The position numbers and the translations under genes were made by a program. Below the pieces are notes generated by a model. The model did not search any database, was not told the origin of the DNA, and was given only the letters and a program-made list of their open reading frames with translations. DNA of 64,000 bases from positions 30,404,418 to 30,468,417 of the forward strand of contig CM061132.1 in assembly GCA_030789695.1 (NCBI GenBank), written 5' to 3'. Below, piece after piece: positions 53,520 through 64,000 of the stretch. Source of the stretch: Scilla litardierei (lineage: Eukaryota; Streptophyta; Magnoliopsida; Asparagales; Asparagaceae). Numbering within the stretch: position 1 is the first letter of the stretch; every line of letters starts with the position of its first letter.

Positions 53520-56500
53520 TGTAACGACCCGCTCTCGGGGGCCCGTTACTTATTTGGTTTATTCGCAGGTTCCGCAGTTTACCAGTGAAATCAGCATAGC
53601 CACAACTCAGAGATGCATCACAATACTCAAACCAGCGTACAGACGTTATTACAGTCCAAATTAAAGTACAACAACAACCAGAACACTCTCTCACGAATAC
53701 ATAAAGGAAGTACTGAAAAGAAGTGTGGAAAAGGAAATACACAGTACAACATGCACACCAACAGAAAAGTAACTAAAACTCTGCAGTCTCTGGGTCAATG
53801 TAGGCTCCACGAACTCTGGGGCAATATCCTCGATCAGATCTTCGGCTGTCGGTGCCATAAATGGAACCGAAGGTAAGTCACAACAATTCTAGCGATAGAA
53901 AAAGAGGAGTGCACAAATATGGAGTAGGCTATGGTAAACAAGTGCTGAAAGTAAAGTAAGGATAAAGTAAGGACAGACAAGCATGCAAGTGCGATAAGTA
54001 AAGTACATCAAGTCAAGCATGCAAGGGTGACAAGTAAAGTAAAGGTGAGCCGAGCAATAACAATAGCAATAACCATGACGATATTGACAATAGCAATAAG
54101 GAGAGTAATTGTGCCTAGCCTAATTCGTGACTTATAATGGGCAGTACAGTGAGCAACCAAGAGTCCCACCTGATATCCCGGGTTACGATACTGTTCAACA
54201 AATCGATACTATGTCAATACTGTTCAATACGAAGATCGGACTGGTCGCTCCCGCCTTCCGCAATTATAAGTTACCCCAAAACCCAGTGTCTGTGCAGGTT
54301 ACCGTTCTTTGCAATTTTACGAGTCATTTACCATTCTCACATTTCCAGTTACAATCTTTCTGTCAAGCAATGTCAATAATCTGTTTAGGTCAAATAACTG
54401 TTCTGAGACTAGGTGTCAAGTCCTATGTTCATACGAGTACACTATCTATATTTCTAAGGGTAGAATTTACTGTGACTTACATCTTCGAGGTGGTGGTAGT
54501 GATCCGGGACGGGATCAAGTGTCGATGCACGAGATTTGCTACCTGTAAACACAAGAGACAACTAGTTAGAGAATACCCTATTTTCTTATTTATTTAAGTT
54601 GAGTGTCTGATTTTAAAACTGGTTAAAACGGTGATGAAAAAGGTCCTAAATTTTATATATAGATTATATATGATAAAAATAGTTCTACTGCAAGAGGGAA
54701 TATTTTTCTGAAGTCTATAGTAATTTTTATAATTTTTAGAAACTCAAAACTAGTTTAAAAACCTGATTTATTCTACTAGCGCGTATCTTCCGTAATTTCT
54801 TACGGGAGCAATACAAGTCGAAATTACTCGAGTGAACAGTCAAAAATGACCGTCTCGAGGTTTACTTTCACATATAATTTTATCACATATTATTGTGAGT
54901 GAAAACAGCGAGTTACGATTTTTAGAAAGATTTATACGTATTTAAATTTTAGGTTCAAAAAACGATTCTGGGAAAAGTAGGCGTCTGCTCGCAGTGAGAC
55001 TAGCGTCATTGGGTCCGAAATATCGTTCGGATTTTCCAGGGCTATCCCCATATTTTTTTTGGTCCCTGTATATCAAGTTATGGATTTATAACCCTTAAAC
55101 CCTATTATTAATTAATTAAATACTGAATTTCGAAATTATTTTCGATATTTACGAAAATGCCATCGCAACTTACGCTCGCCGTCGACGTTCGACAGCAGCT
55201 GAGGGCGGGGGTCTCTTGACGTCGCCGGCGACGGGGAGCGGGGCAGACGGTGGCGAACGATGCGGCCGCCGGCGGTGCTCGGTGAGGGCGGGAAGGCGGA
55301 GGCAGCGGGGGTGGCCAGCGGCGGCGCTGTGTGGCGGGTAGCAGCAGCTGCTGCTGCTCGGCATCGCGACGGTGACCGGGGGCACGGCGGCGGCTTGGCG
55401 AGCGGCGATGGAGGCGGAGAAAAGCGGGGGGCGAGGTCGGATGACGGCGACGTCGACGTGGCGGTGGCGGCGTCGCTGTGGCGGTGGGTGACGAAGGGGA
55501 CGGCGAAGCGTGGGGCGCTTGGGGTGCTCCGGGCGGCGAGGCGGTCGACGGCGGGGAGCAGCGGCGAGCGCGGGGCGGAGCGACGTGGGGGCGCGGCTGA
55601 GCAGCTCCGGGGGTGGCCTGCAGGCGGTCGTGGGGCGCGAGCGACAGCGGCGGCGGGTCGCGGGCTCGGGGGACGGCGGCTTCGGGCGTGGTGGCGACAG
55701 TGGGGAGGCGGAGCGGGGGGATGGCGGCGGCGGCCGGCCGTCGAGGCCACGTCGAGGGTGGAGGGCGACCGGAGGGTGGCGTCCGCGGGCGGTGGTGAGG
55801 CCACCGGTGACGAGGACGGGGACAGAGAGAGAGAGAGAGAGAGATTGAGAGAGAGGAAGAAGCTGGGGTGCCTTTGGGTTCAAACGAAATGAGAGAGATA
55901 GAGAAATACTGTGTTTAAACAAGTGATCCTGGGTAGTTTATATAGGTGTTAGGAAAATATTATTATCAATAAAAAATAATAGTAATAATATTAAAGAGGT
56001 TAAATGAATCCCTACCCCAATGTCGGATCTGGACCAAACTTGGGGGTGGGTTAATGTAGGTGGTTAGGAAAATAATTAAGGGTAAATGTAACTAGTTAAA
56101 AGTAATTAAGTAATTGTAGAAAAGTAATTGGCGATTTGTAATTAGTGAAAACCGGAGGAATACAAGCCCGTTTTCACAAACGATTCCGAAAAATTACGAA
56201 AACATACCCACGAGATCGTATCGACGCGAGGATCGCGAATACAAGATCCATTCTGGGATTTGAGCTACGCAAATACTAGTTTTAGGCCAAAACGTTTAGA
56301 AAACGGTGTGCGGGTTCTAGGCTGAAATGATGTCGGAAAATTATGAAATTAATGTGGGAAGCCCTAAATGATCATAGGAGACTACTGGAGAAGTTTGAAA
56401 ACATTTTGAATACGTTTGGATAGAAAATAAATTCGTCGAACCAAAACGGTAATTTTGGAAGATGAATTTTAACAGAAATGTTTTGGGCATTTGAGGAAAT

Positions 56501-56670
56501 CTGAAATTGCTGAAATACAATATAATAAGTCTAGTGTTTCAAAATATTTTTATAAGAATTTTTGAAATCAGTTTTGATATACAACTCCTAACCAACCATT
56601 ATAAAGAAGATTTAGAATAAAAATACGTTGAATACGTATTTGAAGTGTTTGAAAAATACAGGCCGTTACA
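53520..56670 (-). repeat. Family-G LTR, first in tandem array
   Basis: TGTAACGACCCGCTCTCGG to GGCCGTTACA on the plus strand; 3151 bp. Minus-strand TATA box (plus-strand TTTATATA at 55937-55944). A (GAGA) tract lies near 55825, and a GC-rich block (55190-55800) gives long artefactual frames on both strands. Preceded by CACAA, whose partner would lie beyond the window. Confidence 0.88.
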
Positions 56671-58325
56671 TTCTACCCTCCTTAAAATAATTCCGTCCTC
56701 GGAATTAAGAGGATCGATAATCGCCTAAGCAATTCAAACGATCGACCGGAAGGTTTTGACGAACGACCACGACATAGGAAAATAAGTTGTTAATAGCATG
56801 AAATAAAACGTGATATCACATCATTAAGAAAAAAGACGAATACATGAATACATACTATCACCATAAATTTTAGAGCTAGTCTCAAGACTAGTATTAACAT
56901 AATAGCTACGATGATATACTGATTGCAAATGAACGGGTATAATATCAAAAGTGATAATTCATACGTCCAATCACCTGGTCGATGGCTTCGACATCTTCTG
57001 GGATCATCGTGTAGGCCCGTCGTTGCAGAGGAGGTGGTAGGTGGGAAAAGAATACAAGCACATGGAAACTTAGGTACAAGATGAAAGTGGGGGTTAGAAA
57101 AGAAATACTAGCTCAAGAAGGATGCAAAAACGCAACAGCCTACACGTTGGGTCTGGCTCGATACTCCACTGGTCCTTCTGATCGGCTTTTGCTGAGGAAC
57201 ACGAACTTTGGATGATTGGGTATATCGATTTCTACCCTCCTTTGACGACAGTCAATGGTGGCATGAAATGATCTCAACCAGTCCATTCCAAAGACAACAT
57301 CGGAAGTCGGCATCTTTATCACCATGAAGTTGGCAACGAGATCTCGTCTACAAATCACAACAGATCATTGGAGGCATCCGCTAGCTACCGGTAGTGAACT
57401 GCCAGCGGTCTCGACCTTCCAACGAGAAGTCAGAGGTTCAACAGTGATGGCATGTGTTTGAACGAAACGACTGGCCAAGAAGCAATGTGTAGCTCCTGAG
57501 TCGAACAGTGTGAGGGCAGGTTTACCGGCTATTAAGACGGTAACCTACCGCGATGAGAATCAAGTCTAAGCTTACGATTTCTAAATATTAGAGTATGTAG
57601 CTTAGTGAAAAATCTCATACCTGTGATTACTTGGCCCGTAGCTTCGGCTTCTTTCACTGTCATGGTATAAGCTTGGCATCTCTGGGGCGCCTGTCGTGGA
57701 GTCTGCTGGTACACTTGCTGCTGAGGAGGGAGTAGTTGACGTTGCTGAGCAGATGATGGTGGTCGCTTCGTTGTGGAACTCGAACTTCTGGTGGTCGAAA
57801 ATTCGAACGTTACTCTCCGTAGCCAGAGTTCAAGCGTAGAAGATTCTAAGAAGGTCAATCGAAAGGTCATCAAGCTAAAAGAAGGGTGATAGTGATGAAG
57901 ATCGATGACGTTACATAATCATGATTCACGTCCTTGCGGTCCAGCGGACACGGTCAGGGAATTGACTAAGCTAGGATCACTTATGCCCAGTCTAGCCAGG
58001 TCGATCCACAGACTTTAGCCAAGCACATTGACCGGTATCATGGTCCATTGAAGGAAGATTATCATTCATACAAGTGCCACCGATACAAAAGATTTTTATT
58101 AATAACTAATTAAGCCTATCAAAATTTAGGTTTTGTTAATGGCTTTTATTAAGGCCAGATAGGTCAACTCCATTGGGGCTCTCTGAGGTGTTTCCGTCCA
58201 TCATTCGGGTGTCAAACTGCATTCAAAGAAAAATGTCAGCTTAGTCGAGTATCGTGTACGATACATCTGGTTTCACTATACTGTTCACGAGGTATTTTGC
58301 ATGGACCTGCGTGGGCCGCCAAAAC
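56671..58325 (-). pseudogene. G internal region 1 with Gypsy-type protease fragment
   Basis: On the minus strand a short gag-end segment (QAPQRCQAYTMTVKEAEATG) leads to the protease active site LFDSGATHCF (57507-57536 region). After an in-frame TGA this continues as VVFGMDWLRSFHATIDCR at about 57240-57310. These are typical of the Ty3/Gypsy protease. A one-base insertion near 57543, relative to the second copy, shifts the frame. No other pol domain follows; the polypurine region is at 56671-56690. Confidence 0.8.
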
Positions 58326-61216
58326 TGTAACGACCCGCTCTCGGGGCCCCGTTACTTATTTGGTTTATTCGCAGGTTCCGCAGTTTCAGATCTTCGGCTG
58401 TCGGTGCCATAAATGGAACCGAAGGTAAGTCACAACAATTCTAGCGATAGAAAAAGAGGAGTGCACAAATATGGAGTAGGCTATGGTAAACAAGTGCTGA
58501 AAGTAAAGTAAGGATAAAGTAAGGACAGACAAGCATGCAAGTGCGATAAGTAAAGTACATCAAGTCAAGCATGCAAGGGTGACAAGTAAAGTAAAGGTGA
58601 CCGAGCAATAACAATAGCAATAACCATGACGATATTGACAATAGCAATAAGGAGAGTAATTGTGCCTAGCCTAATTCGTGACTTATAATGGGCAGTACAG
58701 TGAGCAACCAAGAGTCCACCTGATATCCCGGGTTACGATACTGTTCAACAAATCGATACTATTCAATACTGTTCAATACGAAGATCGGACTGGTCGCTCC
58801 CGCACTTCCGCAATTATAAGTTACCCCAAAACCCAGTGTCTGTGCAGGTTACCGTTCTTTGCAATTTTACGAGTCATTTACCATTCTCACATTTCCAGTT
58901 ACAATCTTTCTGTCAAGCAATGTCAATAATCTGTTTAGGTCAATAACTGTTCTGAGACTAGGTGTCAAGTCCTATGTTCATACGAGTACACTATCTATAT
59001 TTCTAAGGGTAGAATTTACTGTGACTTACATCTTCGAGGTGGTGGTAGTGATCCGGGACGGGATCAAGTGTCGATGCACGAGATTTGCTACCTGTAAACA
59101 CAAGAGACAACTAGTTAGAGAATACCCTATTTTCTTATTTATTTAAGTTGAGTGTCTGATTTTAAAACTGGTTAAAACGGTGATGAAAAAGGTCCTAAAT
59201 TTTTATATAGACTATATATGATAAAAATAGTTCTACTGCAAGAGGGAATATTTTTCTGAAGTCTATAGTAATTTTTATAATTTTTAGAAACTCAAAACTA
59301 GTTTAAAAACCTGATTTATTCTACTAGCGCGTATCTTCCGTAATTTCTTACGGGAGCAATACAAGTCGAAATTACTCGAGTGAACAGTCAAAATGACCGT
59401 CTCGAGGTTTACTTTCACATATAATTTTATCACATATTATTGTGAGTGAAAACAGCGAGTTACGATTTTTAGAAAGATTTATACGTATTTAAATTTTAGG
59501 TTCAAAAAACGATTCTGGGAAAAGTAGGCGTCTGCTCGCAGTGAGACTAGCGCCATTGGGTCCGAAATATCGTTTCGGATTTTCCAGGGCTATCCCCATA
59601 TTTTTTTTGGTCCCTGTATATCAAGTTATGGATTTATAACCCTTAAACCCTATTATTAATTAATTAAATACTGAAATTTCGAAATTATTTTCGATATTTA
59701 CGAAAATGCCATCGCAACTTACGCTCGCCGTCGACGTTCGACAGCAGCTGAGGGCGGGGGTCTCTTGACGTCGCCGGCGACGGGGAGCGGGGCAGACGGT
59801 GGCGAACGATGCGGCCGCCGGCGGTGCTCGGTGAGGGCGGGAAGGCGGAGGCAGCGGGGTGGCCAGCGGCGGCGCTGTGTGGCGGTAGCAGCAGCTGCTG
59901 CTGCTCGGCATCGCGACGGTGACCGGGGGCACGGCGGCGGCTTGGCGAGCGGCGATGGAGGCGGAGAAAAGCGGGGGGCGAGGTCGGATGACGGCGACGT
60001 CGACGTGGCGGTGGCGGCGTCGCTGTGGCGGTGGGTGACGAAGGGGACGGCGAAGCGTGGGGCGCTTGGGGTGCTCCGGGCGGCGAGGCGGTCGACGGCG
60101 GGGAGCAGCGGCGAGCGGCGGGGCGGAGCGACGTGGGGGCGCGGCTGAGCAGCTCCGGGGGTGGCCTGCAGGCGGTCGTGGGGCGGAGCGACAGCGGCGG
60201 CGGGTCGCGGGCTCGGGGGACGGCGGCTTCGGGCGTGGTGGCGACAGTGGGGAGGCGGAGCGGGGGATGGCGGCGGCGGCCGGCCGTCGAGGCCACGTCG
60301 AGGGTGGAGGGCGACCGGAGGGTGGCGTCCGCGGCGGTGGTTGAGGCCACCGGTGACGAGGACGGGGACAGAGAGAGAGAGAGAGAGAGATTGAGAGAGA
60401 GGAAGAAGCTGGGGTGCCTTTGGGTTCAAACGAAATGAGAGAGATAGAGAAATACTGTGTTTAAACAAGTGATCCTGGGTAGTTTATATAGGTGTTAGGA
60501 AAATATTATTATCAATAAAAATAATAGTAATAATATTAAAGAGGTTAAATGAATCCCTACCCCAATGTCGGATCTGACCAAACTTGGGGGTGGGTTAATG
60601 TAGGTGGTTAGGAAAATAATTAAGGGTAAATGTAACTAGTTAAAAGTAATTTAGTAATTGTAGAAAAGTAATTGGCGATTTGTAATTAGTGAAAACCGGA
60701 GGAATACAAGCCCGTTTTCACAAACGATTCCGAAAAATTACGAAAACATACCCACGAGATCGTATCGACGCGAGGATCGCGAATACAAGATCCATTCTGG
60801 GATTTGAGCTACGCAAATACTAGTTTTAGGCCAAAACGTTTAGAAAACGGGTGTGCGGGTTCTAGGCTGAAATGATGTCGGAAAATTATGAAATTAATGT
60901 GGGAAGCCCTAAATGATCATAGGAGACTACTGGAGAAGTTTGAAAACATTTTGAATACGTTTGGATAGAAAATAAATTCGTCGAACCAAAACGGTAATTT
61001 TGGAAGATGAATTTTAACAGAAATGTTTTGGGCATTTGAGGAAATCTGAAATTGCTGAAATACAATATAATAAGTCTAGTGTTTCAAAATATTTTTATAA
61101 GAATTTTTGAAATCAGTTTTGATATACAACTCCTAACCAACCATTATAAAGAAGATTTAGAATAAAAAATACGTTGAATACGTATTTGAAGTGTTTGAAA
61201 AATACAGGCCGTTACA
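58326..61216 (-). repeat. Family-G LTR, second in tandem array, with internal deletion
   Basis: 2891 bp. It lacks about 255 bases present in the other two LTRs (53581-53834 of the first). Minus-strand TATA at plus-strand 60483-60490. Otherwise it is near-identical to the first LTR. Confidence 0.88.
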
Positions 61217-62874
61217 TTCTACCCTCCTTAAAATAATTCCGTCCTCGGAATTAAGAGGATCGATAATCGCCTAAGCAATTCAAACGATCGACCGGAAGGT
61301 TTGACGAACGACCACGACATAGGAAAATAAGTTGTTAATAGCATGAAATAAAACGTGATATCACATCATTAAGAAAAAGACGAATACATGAATACATACT
61401 ATCACCATAAATTTTAGAGCTAGTCTCAAGACTAGTATTAACATAATAGCTACGATGATATACTGATTGCAAATGAACGGGTATAATATCAAAAGTGATA
61501 ATTCATACGTCCAATCACCTGGTCGATGGCTTCGACATCTTCTGGGATCATCGTGTAGGCCCCGTCGTTGCAGAGGAGGTGGTAGGTGGGAAAAGAATAC
61601 AAGCACATGGAAACTTAGGTACAAGATGAAAGTGGGGGTTAGAAAAGAAATACTAGCTCAAGAAGGATGCAAAAACGCAACAGCCTACACGTTGGGTCTG
61701 GCTCGATACTCCACTGGTCCTTCTGATCGGCTTTTGCTGAGGAACACGAACTTTGGATGAATTGGGTATATCGATTTCTACCCTCCTTTGACGACAGTCA
61801 ATGGTGGCATGAAATGATCTCAACCAGTCCATTCCAAAGACAACATCGGAAGTCGGCATCTTTATCACCATGAAGTTGGCAACGAGATCTCGTCTACAAA
61901 TCACAACAGATCATTGGAGGCATCCGCTAGCTACCGGTAGTGAACTGCCAGCGGTCTCGACCTTCCAACGAGAAGTCAGAGGTTCAACAGTGATGGCATG
62001 TGTTTGAACGAAACGACTGGCCAAGAAGCAATGTGTAGCTCCTGAGTCGAACAGTGTGAGGGCAGGTTTACCGGCTATTAAGACGGTACCTACCGCGATG
62101 AGAATCAAGTCTAAGCTTACGATTTCTAAATATTAGAGTATGTAGCTTAGTGAAAAATCTCATACCTGTGATTACTTGGCCCGTAGCTTCGGCTTCTTTC
62201 ACTGTCATGGTATAAGCTTGGCATCTCTGGGGCGCCTGTCGTGGAGTCTGCTGGTACACTTGCTGCTGAGGAGGGAGTAGTTGACGTTGCTGAGCAGATG
62301 ATGGTGGTCGCTTCCGTTGTGGAACTCGAACTTCTGGTGGTCGAAAATTCGAACGTTACTCTCCGTAGCCAGAGTTCAAGCGTAGAAAGATTCTAAGAAG
62401 GTCAATCGAAAGGTCATCAAGCTAAAGAAGGGTGATAGTGATGAAGATCGATGACGTTACATAATCATGATTCACGTCCTTGCGGTCCAGCGGACACGGT
62501 CAAGGGAATTGACTAAGCTAGGATCACTTATGCCCAGTCTAGCCAGGTCGATCCACAGACTTTAGCCAAGCACATTGACCGGTATCATGGTCCATTGAAG
62601 GAAGATTATCATTCATACAAGTGCCACCGATACAAAAGATTTTTATTAATAACTAATTAAGCCTATCAAAATTTAGGTTTTGTTAATGGCTTTTATTAAG
62701 GCCAGATAGGTCAACTCCATTGGGGCTCTCTGAGGTGTTTCCGTCCATCATTCGGGTGTCAAACCTGCATTCAAAGAAAAATGTCAGCTTAGTCGAGTAT
62801 CGTGTACGATACATCCTGGTTTCACTATACTGTTCACGAGGTATTTTGCATGGACCTGCGTGGGCCGCCAAAAC
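61217..62874 (-). pseudogene. G internal region 2 with Gypsy-type protease fragment
   Basis: Second copy of the protease-bearing internal region. A GT-AG segment of 76 bases (62090-62165) separates EAEATGQVIT from the following VLIAGKPALTLFDSGATHCF. Treating it as an intron restores continuous similarity to the Gypsy protease region. The same in-frame TGA as in copy 1 follows near 61912, so the product would be truncated. No RT or integrase. Confidence 0.8.
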
Positions 62875-64000
62875 TGTAACGACCCGCTCTCGGGGGCCCG
62901 TTACTTATTTGGTTTATTCGCAGGTTCCGCAGTTTACCAGTGAAATCAGCATAGCCACAACTCAGAGATGCATCACAATACTCAAACCAGCGTACAGACG
63001 TTATTACAGTCCAAATTAAAGTACAACAACAACCAGAACACTCTCTCACGAATACATAAAGGAAGTACTGAAAAGAAGTGTGGAAAAGGAAATACACAGT
63101 ACAACATGCACACCAACAGAAAAGTAACTAAAACTCTGCAGTCTCTGGGTCAATGTAGGCTCCACGAACTCTGGGGCAATATCCTCGATCAGATCTTCGG
63201 CTGTCGGTGCCATAAATGGAACCGAAGGTAAGTCACAACAATTCTAGCGATAGAAAAAGAGGAGTGCACAAATATGGAGTAGGCTATGGTAAACAAGTGC
63301 TGAAAGTAAAGTAAGGATAAAGTAAGGACAGACAAGCATGCAAGTGCGATAAGTAAAGTACATCAAGTCAAGCATGCAAGGGTGACAAGTAAAGTAAAGG
63401 TGACCGAGCAATAACAATAGCAATAACCATGACGATATTGACAATAGCAATAAGGAGAGTAATTGTGCCTAGCCTAATTCGTGACTTATAATGGGCAGTA
63501 CAGTGAGCAACCAAGAGTCCACCTGATATCCCGGGTTACGATACTGTTCAACAAATCGATACTATTCAATACTGTTCAATACGAAGATCGGACTGGTCGC
63601 TCCCCGCACTTCCGCAATTATAAGTTACCCCAAAACCCAGTGTCTGTGCAGGTTACCGTTCTTTGCAATTTTACGAGTCATTTACCATTCTCACATTTCC
63701 AGTTACAATCTTTCTGTCAAGCAATGTCAATAATCTGTTTAGGTCAATAACTGTTCTGAGACTAGGTGTCAAGTCCTATGTTCATACGAGTACACTATCT
63801 ATATTTCTAAGGGTAGAATTTACTGTGACTTACATCTTCGAGGTGGTGGTAGTGATCCGGGACGGGATCAAGTGTCGATGCACGAGATTTGCTACCTGTA
63901 AACACAAGAGACAACTAGTTAGAGAATACCCTATTTTCTTATTTATTTAAGTTGAGTGTCTGATTTTAAAACTGGTTAAAACGGTGATGAAAAAGGTCCT
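62875..64000 (-). repeat. Family-G LTR, third in tandem array, cut by window end
   Basis: TGTAACGACCCGCTC start as in the first LTR, including the roughly 255-base segment missing from the middle copy. It runs to the window edge without reaching its other end. Confidence 0.88.

Larger units (their letters stand above)
53520..64000 (-). mobile_element. Tandem G elements: LTR-internal-LTR-internal-LTR
   Basis: Three LTRs (53520-56670, 58326-61216 and 62875 to the window end) alternate with two near-identical internal regions (1655 and 1658 bp). The order implies two elements sharing a middle LTR. The internal regions hold a primer region, a broken Gypsy protease and a polypurine region but no RT, RNase H or integrase. 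Differences between the two units are mostly single-base indels, many in homopolymers. Confidence 0.85.

Noticed and set aside
55136..55922. Frames of 110-250 residues in the minus-strand G LTRs, repeated at 59660-60468
   Set aside because: Same GC-rich LTR block. The near-identical copies differ by single-base indels that change every frame.

Overview
The window is a transposon-dense stretch of a flowering-plant nuclear genome. The evidence is LTR retrotransposons of plant Copia and Ty3/Gypsy type, a plant PIF/Harbinger element with GT-AG introns, a hAT-type MITE, and a plant-style C/D snoRNA cluster with U14. I cannot name the species. Almost every long reading frame belongs to a mobile element; the only host locus I can support is the snoRNA cluster near 39.5-40.4 kb and its downstream flank. 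Element boundaries below were read by eye from terminal motifs and matching target-site duplications (TSDs).

Layout. 1-1377: AT-rich sequence and the end of an old LTR of the family called G here. 2221-7410: decayed Copia element M on the minus strand (TSD GATGT). 7416-8187 and 14529-14745: degenerate minisatellite-like repeats split by Copia element A (8188-14528, TSD TACGC). 15307-39313: PIF/Harbinger element H (TSD TTA, TIR GGGCCTGTTCTTTTC), with an intact-looking transposase, a Myb/SANT-like protein gene and a GRF zinc-finger gene. Copia element B (24217-39234, TSD ATAAC) is inserted in H, and intact Copia element C (24940-33123, TSD GGCGG) is inserted in B. 39317-40434: snoRNA cluster (two copies of an unassigned C/D RNA, then two U14 copies). 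40727-41325: hAT-type MITE. 41432-52878: large G element on the plus strand (TSD GAATT) with very long LTRs, an internal ORF for a hydrophobic protein, and a family-related solo LTR (49727-52349, TSD GCCCG) nested in its 3' LTR. 53520-64000: G elements on the minus strand as a tandem LTR-internal-LTR-internal-LTR array running off the window.

How the parts relate. LTR divergence counted by eye gives an order that fits the nesting: C has 2 differences in 607 bp, B 3 in 136, A 3 in 130, and M about 38 in 746. A and B have badly decayed pol genes but near-identical LTRs, so they were probably mobilised by another element's proteins. They share a leader RNA stem whose two strands have changed together, which suggests selection on the RNA rather than the proteins. 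Element C is coding-intact except for a lysine where the second RNase H acidic residue is expected. It is also rich in hairpins, with recurrent UACG-containing loops and a 0.57 kb palindromic GC array in its leader.

The most unusual items are the three-gene Harbinger element, the covarying leader RNA structure of A and B, the loop-conserved hairpin families, a series of hairpins about 120 nt apart downstream of the snoRNAs, and the membrane-protein-like ORF carried by the G element.
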